DNA of 6,542 nucleotides from Christensenella sp. (GTDB taxonomy: Bacteria; Bacillota; Clostridia; Christensenellales; Maliibacteriaceae), in the NCBI GenBank assembly GCA_019420085.1, contig JAHZHV010000157.1:18325-24866 (forward strand), written 5' to 3'. The position numbers were made by a program, and so were the translations under genes. Every line of letters begins with the position of its first letter. Position 1 is the first letter of the stretch. The notes beneath the pieces are model-generated. The model had not been told where the DNA came from, searched no databases, and was given only the letters and a program-made list of their open reading frames with translations. This document shows, one piece after another, positions 1-5,571 of this stretch.

Positions 1-249
1 GGCAATATCGATTTTCTGGTTTCGCAGGTGCTGTACAGCGCGCAACTGACGGCAGATATGGGGAATGTGGAAATCAGTGTGCCTTATGGGGTTGGTGTTA
101 CATTGGATGCCGCGGCCGATATGGGCAATGTGCGTGTGCAGGCACGTGATGCAGTACAGCAAAACGGTGTGTATATCTTAGGTGATGGCGCTTGTCAGAT
201 TAAGGCTGCGACGTCTATGGGAAACGTGGAACTGGAGATTGACGACTAA
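1..249 (+). CDS. C-terminal fragment of a LiaF/DUF4097-like (toastrack) beta-repeat protein, 5' end outside the window
   Basis: The reading frame is open from the first base and ends with TAA at 247-249, giving 82 visible residues; the start lies upstream of the window. The fragment consists of alternating short beta strands. The motif MGNV recurs at residues 20-23, 41-44 and 73-76, and GNI stands at residues 1-3, each followed by alternating hydrophobic residues (VEISVP, VRVQA, VELEI). This resembles the C-terminal domain of LiaF-type cell-envelope stress proteins and DUF4097 'toastrack' adhesin-like domains, which stack as a right-handed beta structure. Such proteins in Bacillota often have N-terminal membrane segments and modulate envelope-stress two-component systems, but none of that part is visible here. 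The family call rests on the repeat pattern alone. The GTG at 28 could be read as a start but is internal to the repeat domain. A terminator follows at once. Confidence 0.75.
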   Translation, partial: GNIDFLVSQVLYSAQLTADMGNVEISVPYGVGVTLDAAADMGNVRVQARDAVQQNGVYILGDGACQIKAATSMGNVELEIDD

Positions 250-258
250 GCCGATACG

Positions 259-291
259 AAAAAAGCTTCGCAAAGATTGCGAAGCTTTTTT
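259..291. terminator. Bidirectional intrinsic terminator between convergent genes
   Basis: A perfect 9-bp stem (GCTTCGCAA at 265-273 with TTGCGAAGC at 277-285) closes a 3-nt loop. It is flanked by six A (259-264) on the left and six T (286-291) on the right. Read on either strand it is a GC-containing hairpin followed by a T tract. It lies 9 bp after the stop of the plus-strand fragment and about 25 bp after the stop of the minus-strand flavoprotein gene, so it can serve both. Confidence 0.93.
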
Positions 292-316
292 ATATTGAGG
301 ATAGAAAATGAAGATT

Positions 317-877
317 TTACAGTGAAGCGCCAAGTACGCGCGCCTGCTCCAGCTGCTCGGGATGCTTTTGGATGTCGCCGGCATTCAGATTGCCGCCGGC
401 AAATACGCCGCCGCAGTTTTCCCAGCCAAGATTTGCACACAACGCGTCAAAGTAGTTGCGCATTGGTGTAAAGGTATGTTCGTAAGTATCCTCGGCGGCC
501 ATCAGCATGGCGGCTGCTTTATGCGGATTGACATAATTGGGATCCAACTCGGCAATGGCAAACAGGCGATCGATTGCGCATTTGAGCTGACCGCTTACAT
601 TCCAATAATAAAGCGGGGAAGCCAATACGATCAGATCTGCCTTTTGATAAGCTTCATAGATTTGTTCCATATCGTCGCGCTGGACGCAGGGATGCATGGC
701 ATCTTTACCACCGCCGCAGCAGCCAAGGCAGGGATGAAGATTCATGCGGTTTAAATCAAAGCGGGCCATAATGGTATGACCGGCCTGCTGCGCACCTTTT
801 GTGAAGGATTCAATCAACGCAACTGTGTTGCCATTGGGCCGCGGACTGCCGTTTAAAATTACGATGTTTCTGGACAT
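317..877 (-). CDS. Flavodoxin-fold NAD(P)H-dependent FMN reductase / iron-sulfur flavoprotein-like oxidoreductase
   Basis: This 186-residue cytoplasmic protein has the flavodoxin-like fold of the NADPH-dependent FMN reductase superfamily. The first strand and phosphate-binding loop are seen as IVILNGSPRPNGNT (residues 5-18). The second flavin-contact segment is ASPLYYWNVSGQLK (86-99). A cysteine group lies between them (C50, C53, C54, C64, in HPCLGCC...HPCVQRDDM). That position matches the cysteines that bind a cluster in iron-sulfur flavoproteins and those found in many clostridial 'flavodoxin family proteins'. Whether a cluster is actually bound is not decidable here. The expected role is flavin or quinone/nitro-compound reduction with NAD(P)H, physiological partner unknown. 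The ATG at 877 is supported by a GAGGGGG ribosome binding site (884-890) and a TATAAT box upstream. It follows pnuC with a 65-bp gap and no terminator, so it may be cotranscribed with that gene as well as from its own promoter. Confidence 0.92.
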   Translation of the reverse strand: MSRNIVILNGSPRPNGNTVALIESFTKGAQQAGHTIMARFDLNRMNLHPCLGCCGGGKDAMHPCVQRDDMEQIYEAYQKADLIVLASPLYYWNVSGQLKCAIDRLFAIAELDPNYVNPHKAAAMLMAAEDTYEHTFTPMRNYFDALCANLGWENCGGVFAGGNLNAGDIQKHPEQLEQARVLGASL

Positions 878-907
878 GGAATACCCCCTCTATCATACAT
901 TTGTTTT

Positions 908-937
908 ATTATATCGCAGGTAGCCGCACCCGTACAA
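908..937 (-). promoter_or_regulatory. Candidate promoter for the flavoprotein gene
   Basis: On the minus strand there is a perfect -10 box TATAAT (908-913). It is preceded, after an 18-bp spacer, by TTGTAC (932-937), a weak -35 match sharing the TTG. Transcription would start near 901, about 25 nt before the ATG. The -35 box lies about 6 bp past the pnuC stop codon. Confidence 0.6.
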
Positions 938-942
938 TGACT

Positions 943-1653
943 TTATATATCCGTCTGTCTGACACGATGCTGCCTTTTTTGAATGCGCTGCCAATTATAC
1001 CATGCATAGCAGTCATTGCACAGAAACATCAGAAAACAAAAGACCATGGGAAGATTGCGCAAACTTTGTGTGGAAGCCATAGTCCATAGTACGATGAGCA
1101 CGATGTCGTTTGCTGCATAAGCAAGTGCGTAAAAGCTGCTGCGCTTGATCAGCAGATAGGAGGCAAGAAAACTTGTTGCGATGGACACCGTACTTACGGG
1201 CAGATTGGCTGTATTCAGCGCGCGCAGAATGAAGAAAAAAACAAACGTAACCAATATGGTCAAAATCCCCGTTTCTATTTTATCCCGTAACCGCAGATGT
1301 GCAATTGCGACTTCGTTTTTACCGGCCTCAAACGGATGACGAAGCCAGGTTACAATGGCAGCAACAGCACTTGGCAGTGTCATAAAAAGATAGGTGATCA
1401 TTTCACCATAGAAGCGAAGCTCCAGTGATACAGCGGCATACAGCATACTGAATGCAACGGTGAGAAACTGTCCCAGTACATCTCCTTTGGCAATAAAAAT
1501 CAAAGAGGTTACGCCGCACAGGGATGCTACAAGCGTCAATGGACGGGATGCGTCGCCAAGGAAGAATGAAAGACTCACGACACAGGCGGAACACAGCCAG
1601 AGACACCGCTCAAAACGCGACAATGCACAAATTGATGTGCGAAGGGATTGCAT
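943..1653 (-). CDS. pnuC: PnuC-family nicotinamide riboside transporter
   Basis: PnuC proteins are small SWEET-like membrane proteins that let nicotinamide riboside into the cell by facilitated diffusion, to be trapped by phosphorylation for NAD synthesis. From the ATG at 1653 the protein has 236 residues, normal for the family. The N-terminus (LSRFERCLWL, 11-20) precedes the first membrane segment at about 17-33. A characteristic core, AKGDVLGQFLTVAFSMLYA (55-73) then FYGEMITYLFMT (81-92), follows. Further hydrophobic segments lie at about 128-143, 155-169, 174-192 and 200-212. The C-terminal signature LPMVFCFLMFLCNDCYAWYNW ends in W-x2-W (218-221) and a basic tail, as in known PnuC. The frame stays open upstream to an ATG at 1791, but the 46 extra residues lack family character and cross the promoter. 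A strong AGGAGGTG (1672-1679) lies 18 nt from the chosen ATG, which is unusually far. No in-frame ATG, GTG or TTG sits closer. Transcription is probably from the minus promoter at 1724-1753. Confidence 0.93.
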   Translation of the reverse strand: MQSLRTSICALSRFERCLWLCSACVVSLSFFLGDASRPLTLVASLCGVTSLIFIAKGDVLGQFLTVAFSMLYAAVSLELRFYGEMITYLFMTLPSAVAAIVTWLRHPFEAGKNEVAIAHLRLRDKIETGILTILVTFVFFFILRALNTANLPVSTVSIATSFLASYLLIKRSSFYALAYAANDIVLIVLWTMASTQSLRNLPMVFCFLMFLCNDCYAWYNWQRIQKRQHRVRQTDI

Positions 1654-1671
1654 AAGACGTCGGACGCAGAA

Positions 1672-1679
1672 CACCTCCT
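1672..1679 (-). promoter_or_regulatory. Ribosome binding site of pnuC with unusually long spacing
   Basis: AGGAGGTG on the minus strand is a near-perfect anti-16S complement. The only plausible in-frame start, the ATG at 1651-1653, lies 18 nt downstream rather than the usual 5-10. The codons in between (TTC TGC GTC CGA CGT CTT) include no start codon. Confidence 0.6.
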
Positions 1680-1723
1680 CTAAAAGCAGGAAAGTCGATA
1701 TGTATTGATGATGGCACAGCGTC

Positions 1724-1753
1724 ATCATACTGGAAAATGCAGTGATTTGACAA
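1724..1753 (-). promoter_or_regulatory. Candidate promoter for pnuC
   Basis: On the minus strand TTGTCA (1748-1753) and TATGAT (1724-1729) are separated by 18 bp, each matching the sigma-A consensus at five of six positions. Transcription would begin near 1717, giving a leader of about 64 nt. The -10 box overlaps one arm of a short dyad, ATGATG (1708-1713) with CATCAT (1723-1728). The leader is too short for a known NAD-sensing riboswitch, and I see none. Confidence 0.65.
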
Positions 1754-1757
1754 GATC

Positions 1758-1775
1758 TGTTTTGCGTGCGAAACA
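1758..1775. promoter_or_regulatory. Candidate operator palindrome between divergent promoters
   Basis: TGTTTTGCGTGCGAAACA is an 18-bp inverted repeat with 8-bp arms, a 2-bp centre and one mismatched pair. It lies in the 28 bp between the -35 box of the pnuC promoter (1748-1753) and the -35 box of the rightward promoter (1782-1787). A regulator bound there could control both genes. The regulator is not identifiable from this window. Confidence 0.45.
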
Positions 1776-1781
1776 TGCGTG

Positions 1782-1810
1782 TTGAAAGCATTGCAAAGAT
1801 ATGTTACACT
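1782..1810 (+). promoter_or_regulatory. Candidate extended -10 promoter for the 113-aa gene
   Basis: TTGAAA (1782-1787), a 17-bp spacer and TACACT (1805-1810) preceded by TG at 1802-1803 form an extended -10 promoter. Transcription would start near 1817, leaving an untranslated leader of about 75 nt before the GTG start at 1892. Confidence 0.62.
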
Positions 1811-1891
1811 CAAAACAACTGATGAATGGACGTTTTTTGACAATCACATATCCGCTTCCTTCTTGCCAACACGAAAAAGGAGTGACCGCGC

Positions 1892-2233
1892 GTGAAACTT
1901 CGAGTGGACTGGAATGAGCCTTTGATTCGGCAGCAGGATGTATTGCGCATCCGTACGGAAGATTTGGATGTATTCTATGCGCAGGCAGATGATGCCGACA
2001 AAGTCAATTTGTTTTTTGTATTGCTGAATTCACAACATGCCTGTGCGGCGCATACCCAGCGCTGCCAGGCAGCGCATCTGAGTTTTTTGCTGGGGTATTA
2101 TGTGTTTGCGCTGCTTTCACCGCCGGGTGCAGATGCGTTGGCGTATCACTATATCGAACAGGCCATGCAGTTAAACCCGCTGGAAGAGTACGCCGAGTGG
2201 ATCCCGTTGATCCGGGAAACGGACAGGGCATAG
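1892..2233 (+). CDS. Small TPR-like helical protein of unknown function
   Basis: I do not recognise a named family. The 113-residue product is predicted soluble and largely helical. Its C-terminal half has a helix-turn-helix pattern like a tetratricopeptide unit: AHLSFLLGYYVFALL (61-75), then PPGADALAYHYIEQAMQLNP (77-96). The A-x-x-LNP ending is typical of TPR helix B. A single unit would suggest a protein-protein contact role rather than an enzyme. The start is a GTG with a good AAGGAG site (1877-1882) nine bases upstream, and an extended -10 promoter lies further up, so I take it as a real gene although it is short. It is transcribed away from pnuC and ends 12 nt after a P-L-I-R segment, shortly before a strong hairpin. 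It faces the convergent sugar kinase gene. Confidence 0.78.
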   Translation: MKLRVDWNEPLIRQQDVLRIRTEDLDVFYAQADDADKVNLFFVLLNSQHACAAHTQRCQAAHLSFLLGYYVFALLSPPGADALAYHYIEQAMQLNPLEEYAEWIPLIRETDRA

Positions 2234-2247
2234 ATCAGGAAGAAGCA

Positions 2248-2292
2248 AACAGCGCGCGGTACCTGCAAAAGCAGCAGGTGCTGCGCGCTGTT
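2248..2292. terminator. Long hairpin between convergent genes, probable transcription barrier
   Basis: AACAGCGCGC (2248-2257) pairs with GCGCGCTGTT (2283-2292), and ACCTGC (2261-2266) pairs with GCAGGT (2274-2279). The three positions between them pair as G-U, G-C and U-G. The result is a continuous 19-bp stem with a 7-nt loop. There is no clean T tract on either side: TATACG follows on the plus strand and GCTTCTTCC on the minus. It sits between the stops of two convergent genes, so a bidirectional terminator or an mRNA 3' end stabiliser is likely. Confidence 0.6.
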
Positions 2293-2311
2293 ATACGAAG
2301 GCTGCAGTTTG

Positions 2312-3277
2312 TTACAACGGCATTTTAGAGTACATTTTGACGCGCTCGTCAATTTCCGTGTAATCAATTTCACCCGTCTCAAGGAAGCGTGAAACCGTTT
2401 CGTAATTGGGAATGCCTGCGCGGCCGCCGGCACGTGTGCATTTGATTGCCGATACGGCGCTTGCAAAGCGCGCGCAGGTTTTGATATCCATGCCGCGAAG
2501 CAATCCGGCAAGATATGCGCCGTGGAATACATCGCCCGCTCCGGTGGTATCCATGACGTCAACCTTGAAGCTGGGAAGCGTAAAGAATGCGTCGTTTTCG
2601 TCCAGACCGATCAGACCGCGTTCGCCCAGCGTAAAGATAACCGTGGCATCGGGATTGCACAGCGCTTTGAATGCACGGATGTTTTCTTCATAATCGCCTT
2701 TGCCGCCAAAGTGCTTGTTGTAGACGAATTCAGACGGGATGATCACGTCGTAGAGCTTGAGGTTTTCAATGATTTTCTCATTGTAACTGTCCAGGTCCAC
2801 CAGAACTTTTACGTTGTTGCGGCGTGCCATGCGCACTGCTTCCAGCGTAGGTGCATCGGCATCGCAGACAAACAGATACTTGGCCTGTGCAAGAAACGCT
2901 TCATCCAGTTCTTCCATATGGAGTCTGGGGGTGGTGGAAAAAGGAGAGGTGGGAAGGAAGCTGCGTCCGCCGTTGGACTTGTCTGCAAGCGTGACGACAA
3001 GCACACTTTCCTGATCATCATGACGGTAGATGTGAGACACATCGATGCCGTGCCGTACAAAGTCATTGATGATGAACTCCCCGACACTGCCGCCGCAAGC
3101 GCCGTAGTAGGCACATTTGCCGCCCAGGCGGGCCGTCGCTACGACACCTGTGGCAACTTTGCCGCCGCCCTGCCAGCTGACGGACAACACGTCTCCGTTT
3201 TCATTAAATCCGGGCATTTTGCGCAGTACAATGCCGAAATCGAATACCGCGCCGCCCATTGCAATAACGTCTAACAT
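2312..3277 (-). CDS. PfkB/ribokinase-family sugar kinase
   Basis: This is a 321-residue cytoplasmic ATP-dependent kinase that should phosphorylate a sugar or nucleoside hydroxyl group; the substrate is unknown. The PfkB N-terminal signature is at WQGGGKVATGVVATARLG (35-52). A substrate-lid region follows (about 85-115, with SNGGRSFLP). PSEFVYNK (181-188) stands where the family has its N-x-x-E magnesium/phosphate motif. TLGERG (217-222) precedes the C-terminal signature DTTGAGD (243-249), whose last Asp is the catalytic base and whose GAG forms the anion hole. Length is usual for the family. The frame is open for 61 further codons upstream, but the ATG at 3277 matches the family N-terminus (MLDVIAMGGAVFDF). 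It has a GGAGGAA site (3287-3293) nine bases away, downstream of a strong promoter. It is a paralogue of the kinase encoded at 3512-4555, from which it is separated by a terminator and its own promoter. Confidence 0.93.
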   Translation of the reverse strand: MLDVIAMGGAVFDFGIVLRKMPGFNENGDVLSVSWQGGGKVATGVVATARLGGKCAYYGACGGSVGEFIINDFVRHGIDVSHIYRHDDQESVLVVTLADKSNGGRSFLPTSPFSTTPRLHMEELDEAFLAQAKYLFVCDADAPTLEAVRMARRNNVKVLVDLDSYNEKIIENLKLYDVIIPSEFVYNKHFGGKGDYEENIRAFKALCNPDATVIFTLGERGLIGLDENDAFFTLPSFKVDVMDTTGAGDVFHGAYLAGLLRGMDIKTCARFASAVSAIKCTRAGGRAGIPNYETVSRFLETGEIDYTEIDERVKMYSKMPL

Positions 3278-3325
3278 GATACCTGGTTCCTCCGTTGCAT
3301 ATAGTTGTTGAAAATCTCTCGCATT

Positions 3326-3354
3326 ATTATAGAGAACATCCCGCGTGTGTGCAA
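3326..3354 (-). promoter_or_regulatory. Promoter of the sugar kinase gene at 2312-3277
   Basis: On the minus strand TTGCAC (3349-3354), a 17-bp spacer and a perfect TATAAT (3326-3331) precede the gene, with a start expected near 3319 and a leader of about 40 nt. Further upstream, 3361-3440 is AT-rich, with TATATATA and GTATAC runs that might help promoter activity. I find no clear operator there. Confidence 0.78.
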
Positions 3355-3460
3355 GAGACAAATGCAAAGATGAATTGTATACTTTTGCCTGTATATATAG
3401 AAAAGCGACAATGATATGTTCACACAAATGAATGATTTGACGCCATTTTAGAGCATACAC

Positions 3461-3483
3461 AAAAAGCGCGGCAGGTGCCGCGC
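3461..3483 (-). terminator. Intrinsic terminator of the kinase operon
   Basis: GCGCGGC (3466-3472) pairs with GCCGCGC (3477-3483) around a 4-nt loop. On the minus strand the stem is followed by five T (3461-3465) and then GTG. It lies 28 bp after the stop codon of the gene at 3512-4555 and ends transcription of the HAD/DHS-like/kinase operon before the next gene's promoter. Confidence 0.88.
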
Positions 3484-3511
3484 AATAAAAGTTTGTGTTT
3501 TGTGTGATGAT

Positions 3512-4555
3512 TTACACGGATTCAAATAGCGTGTGCTGTTCATCAAATAGTGCGAGTACTTTTTGTGCTTCTGCCGCACCGGTTTGTCCCAACATGCGGA
3601 CGGTGACACCGGCGGCAAGATTTCCCATCTGTGCAGCTTCAATGTGTGTTGCACCGGCGGCAAGCGCACTGACAATACCGGCGCTGCACGCATCGCCCGC
3701 ACCGCAAATATCGATAGGTCCATTCTGCTGTACGGCAGGAACGAGCGTCTTTGTACCTTCCCATTCAGCTGCAACACCATGGCGGTTGCAGGTAATAAAT
3801 ACAGGACGTCCCGTGCGCATACGAATCTGATCCATTGCACTAAAAACACTGTCACGGTCAAATGTCTCTTCGTCCGGCGAACCGGTAAGACCGAGTGCTT
3901 CGTGGTTATTGCATTTGATCACCATGTCGGTAAACTTGTGGATGAAACCGCGTGAATCGCCGTAAATCAACAAGTCGGGGCGATCCTTTGCAAGCGTGCG
4001 CACTGCTTGCAGCATGCGGTCGGTGACGACACCGAAGTTTTCCTCCATGAGCTGATCAAGCAGCATGACGGCGTCCGCGCCTTCTGCGGCAGCAAGAAGG
4101 TTTTCGATCAGTTTGTCCTGGATTCGCAGTGGTGTAACACTGCGATTTTTTACATCCAATCGGTTTGTCTCCTGCGGCGGCATACCGTCCCGGACAAAGA
4201 GCGTTTTGTTATAGGCCGGCGTCACGACGCTGTCATCTGTCACGATGCCGTCGGTATTGATGCCGCGTGCATGCAGCGCTTTTTGAACCTCGAAACCGTC
4301 TCCGTCGTTGCCAAGCAGTGCGACGGCACGTACACTTCCTACGCCAAGCGCTGCCAGATTGTTCATTACCGTGCCTGCTGCACCCGCAGCAGGACGTTTG
4401 CGTACAACCTGATAGGCGGTCAGTCCCGTTTCAAGAGAGGGTTCGTCCAGATTGCGATCGACTTCAAACCAGTGGTCCAGGAAAAGATCACCGACGACGA
4501 CGATGTTGAGTGATGCAAAGCGTGTCAAAAGCTCCTTCAGACGTTCCCGGCGCAT
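3512..4555 (-). CDS. PfkB-family kinase resembling the HldE/RfaE kinase domain, without a nucleotidyltransferase domain
   Basis: This 347-residue kinase has the ribokinase fold and is closest in pattern to the heptose-7-phosphate kinase half of HldE (RfaE). The start IVVVGDLFLDHWF (18-30) corresponds to the 'VVGDxxLD' strand of HldE. PAAGAAGTVMNNLAALGV (55-72) corresponds to its G-A-A-N-V-A-x-N-L-A-x-L-G signature. KCNNHEA (214-220) carries the N-x-x-E-like motif. DICGAGDACSAGIVSAL (282-298) holds the catalytic Asp288. HldE continues into a cytidylyltransferase-like domain, but here the protein ends after the kinase. Phosphorylation of a sugar or sugar phosphate is expected, substrate unknown. 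The ATG lies 6 bp after the stop of the upstream gene. Its GGGGG site (4565-4569) abuts that stop, so translation is probably coupled. It is the last gene of the operon, before the terminator at 3461-3483. Confidence 0.92.
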   Translation of the reverse strand: MRRERLKELLTRFASLNIVVVGDLFLDHWFEVDRNLDEPSLETGLTAYQVVRKRPAAGAAGTVMNNLAALGVGSVRAVALLGNDGDGFEVQKALHARGINTDGIVTDDSVVTPAYNKTLFVRDGMPPQETNRLDVKNRSVTPLRIQDKLIENLLAAAEGADAVMLLDQLMEENFGVVTDRMLQAVRTLAKDRPDLLIYGDSRGFIHKFTDMVIKCNNHEALGLTGSPDEETFDRDSVFSAMDQIRMRTGRPVFITCNRHGVAAEWEGTKTLVPAVQQNGPIDICGAGDACSAGIVSALAAGATHIEAAQMGNLAAGVTVRMLGQTGAAEAQKVLALFDEQHTLFESV

Positions 4556-4561
4556 GGCATG

Positions 4562-5521
4562 TCACCCCCGAAGCAGGCGCTGTGTCAAAAGCGCCACGGT
4601 ATCTTTGTGCTGTCCCTGAATATAGAAACTTTCTCCGCCATCCGCTACGGTGCGTGCCATGATGGTCTTCCACGGACGGAAGTAGTAACGCGGATCAGAC
4701 TTGGGAGGCGCTTCGTGGATATTCTGATCCTCAAGCGCCAGAAGATCGAGTACGGCAGTTGTGAAATGCGTAATCTGCCGTCCCTCCTGTTTGGCGACGT
4801 TGCGCGCCATCGACAGTGCCTTTAAATACACTTCCGGACCGATGACGGCAGAACCGAAATTCAAAAATACGCCGCCTTCGAGATTTTCAATCGTATTGGC
4901 GTAAATCAGGAAGTCCCGATAGCTTGCAAGGCCAAGCGCAGCGCCATCGCAATTTGGCTGCTCATGGACGATGTCGCAACCGACGCCGACATGTACCGTT
5001 GCGGGAATCTGTGATTCATAGCAGGCTGCAAGCAGGCTGATGTCGCGATGGGCAAACTTTTTCTGGACGATGTAACGCCCAAGCGACTCGCCGAAACCAA
5101 GGCCGTCGGCAGCGCCCTGATTGACAGCCTCGTTATACATGGCATCTTCCTGCCATAGTCCGAATTGTCCTTCGGAGATGTATTTGGCCACACTTTCTGT
5201 CGTTGCGCCAAGATGTGCAAACTCAAAATCGTGAATGGCAGTTGCACCGTTCATGGCAAAGTGCGTAATATAACCTTCCTGCATCAGGCGAATCAGGCAG
5301 GGCGCTGCACCGGAGCGGATCACATGTCCGCCCATCATCAGCATTACGGCTGCGCCGCGCTTGCGTGCTGACCGGATGCGTTCGGCCAGAATGTCGATTT
5401 TTTCGTGCCGGTAGTCGGTGTCGCGATCCGGATCCAGCATTACGCTCAGATCAAGGTCATGTACGCGCTGCGCGATCGGCAGACAGTGCAGGCGCGATCG
5501 GTCAAATTGTTGAAACGGCAT
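4562..5521 (-). CDS. Conserved protein, possibly of the deoxyhypusine synthase (NAD-binding) fold
   Basis: The 319-residue cytoplasmic product has strongly patterned motifs: MMGGHVIRSG (62-71), NGATAIHDFEFAHLGATTES (91-110), TVHVGVGCDIVHEQP (175-189) and EGGVFLNFGSAVIGPEVY (215-232). I compare these from memory with deoxyhypusine synthase. 'TTAGGVEEDLIK' would match NGATAIHDFEFA, 'IPVFSPALTDGS' would match IPATVHVGVGCDIV, and the C-terminal 'SWGKI' would match RPWKTI (282-287, Lys285). If right, it has the NAD-binding fold of that enzyme, but bacteria that carry such genes next to sugar kinases need not make hypusine, so its substrate is probably different. This is inference. The start ATG at 5521 has an AAGGAGG site (5533-5539) eleven bases upstream. 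The longer open frame back to 5665 overlaps the upstream gene and has no family character. The gene sits between the HAD phosphatase (50-bp gap) and the HldE-like kinase (6-bp gap) with no terminator. Confidence 0.9.
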   Translation of the reverse strand: MPFQQFDRSRLHCLPIAQRVHDLDLSVMLDPDRDTDYRHEKIDILAERIRSARKRGAAVMLMMGGHVIRSGAAPCLIRLMQEGYITHFAMNGATAIHDFEFAHLGATTESVAKYISEGQFGLWQEDAMYNEAVNQGAADGLGFGESLGRYIVQKKFAHRDISLLAACYESQIPATVHVGVGCDIVHEQPNCDGAALGLASYRDFLIYANTIENLEGGVFLNFGSAVIGPEVYLKALSMARNVAKQEGRQITHFTTAVLDLLALEDQNIHEAPPKSDPRYYFRPWKTIMARTVADGGESFYIQGQHKDTVALLTQRLLRG

Positions 5522-5571
5522 GCAAATCAAAACCTCCTTGTCAGAATACCGCAAAGCAATACAATATGTGT

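Noticed and set aside
1654..1723. NAD-sensing riboswitch in the pnuC leader
   Set aside because: The leader is about 64 nt and I see no arrangement of paired elements matching the known NAD riboswitch classes.
1654..1791. Longer pnuC start at the ATG at 1791
   Set aside because: The additional 46 residues are not PnuC-like and the region contains the likely promoter and ribosome binding site, so the start at 1653 is preferred.
2522..3274. A 250-codon plus-strand open frame opposite the sugar kinase gene
   Set aside because: It lies fully inside the minus-strand PfkB gene, which has complete family motifs, a ribosome binding site and a promoter. The antisense translation shows no recognisable domain.
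3361..3420. TATATATA/GTATAC-rich stretch as a second promoter or origin-like element
   Set aside because: The best pairing (TTTTCT, 17 bp, TATACA on the minus strand) is a poor match, and there are no repeated boxes to suggest an origin.
3278..3460. Longer sugar kinase start at the ATG at 3460
   Set aside because: The extension crosses the TATAAT promoter, and the ATG at 3277 has a good ribosome binding site and the family N-terminus.
4007..4513. A 168-codon plus-strand open frame opposite the HldE-like kinase
   Set aside because: It is a shadow of the kinase gene with no supporting initiation signal seen and no family resemblance.
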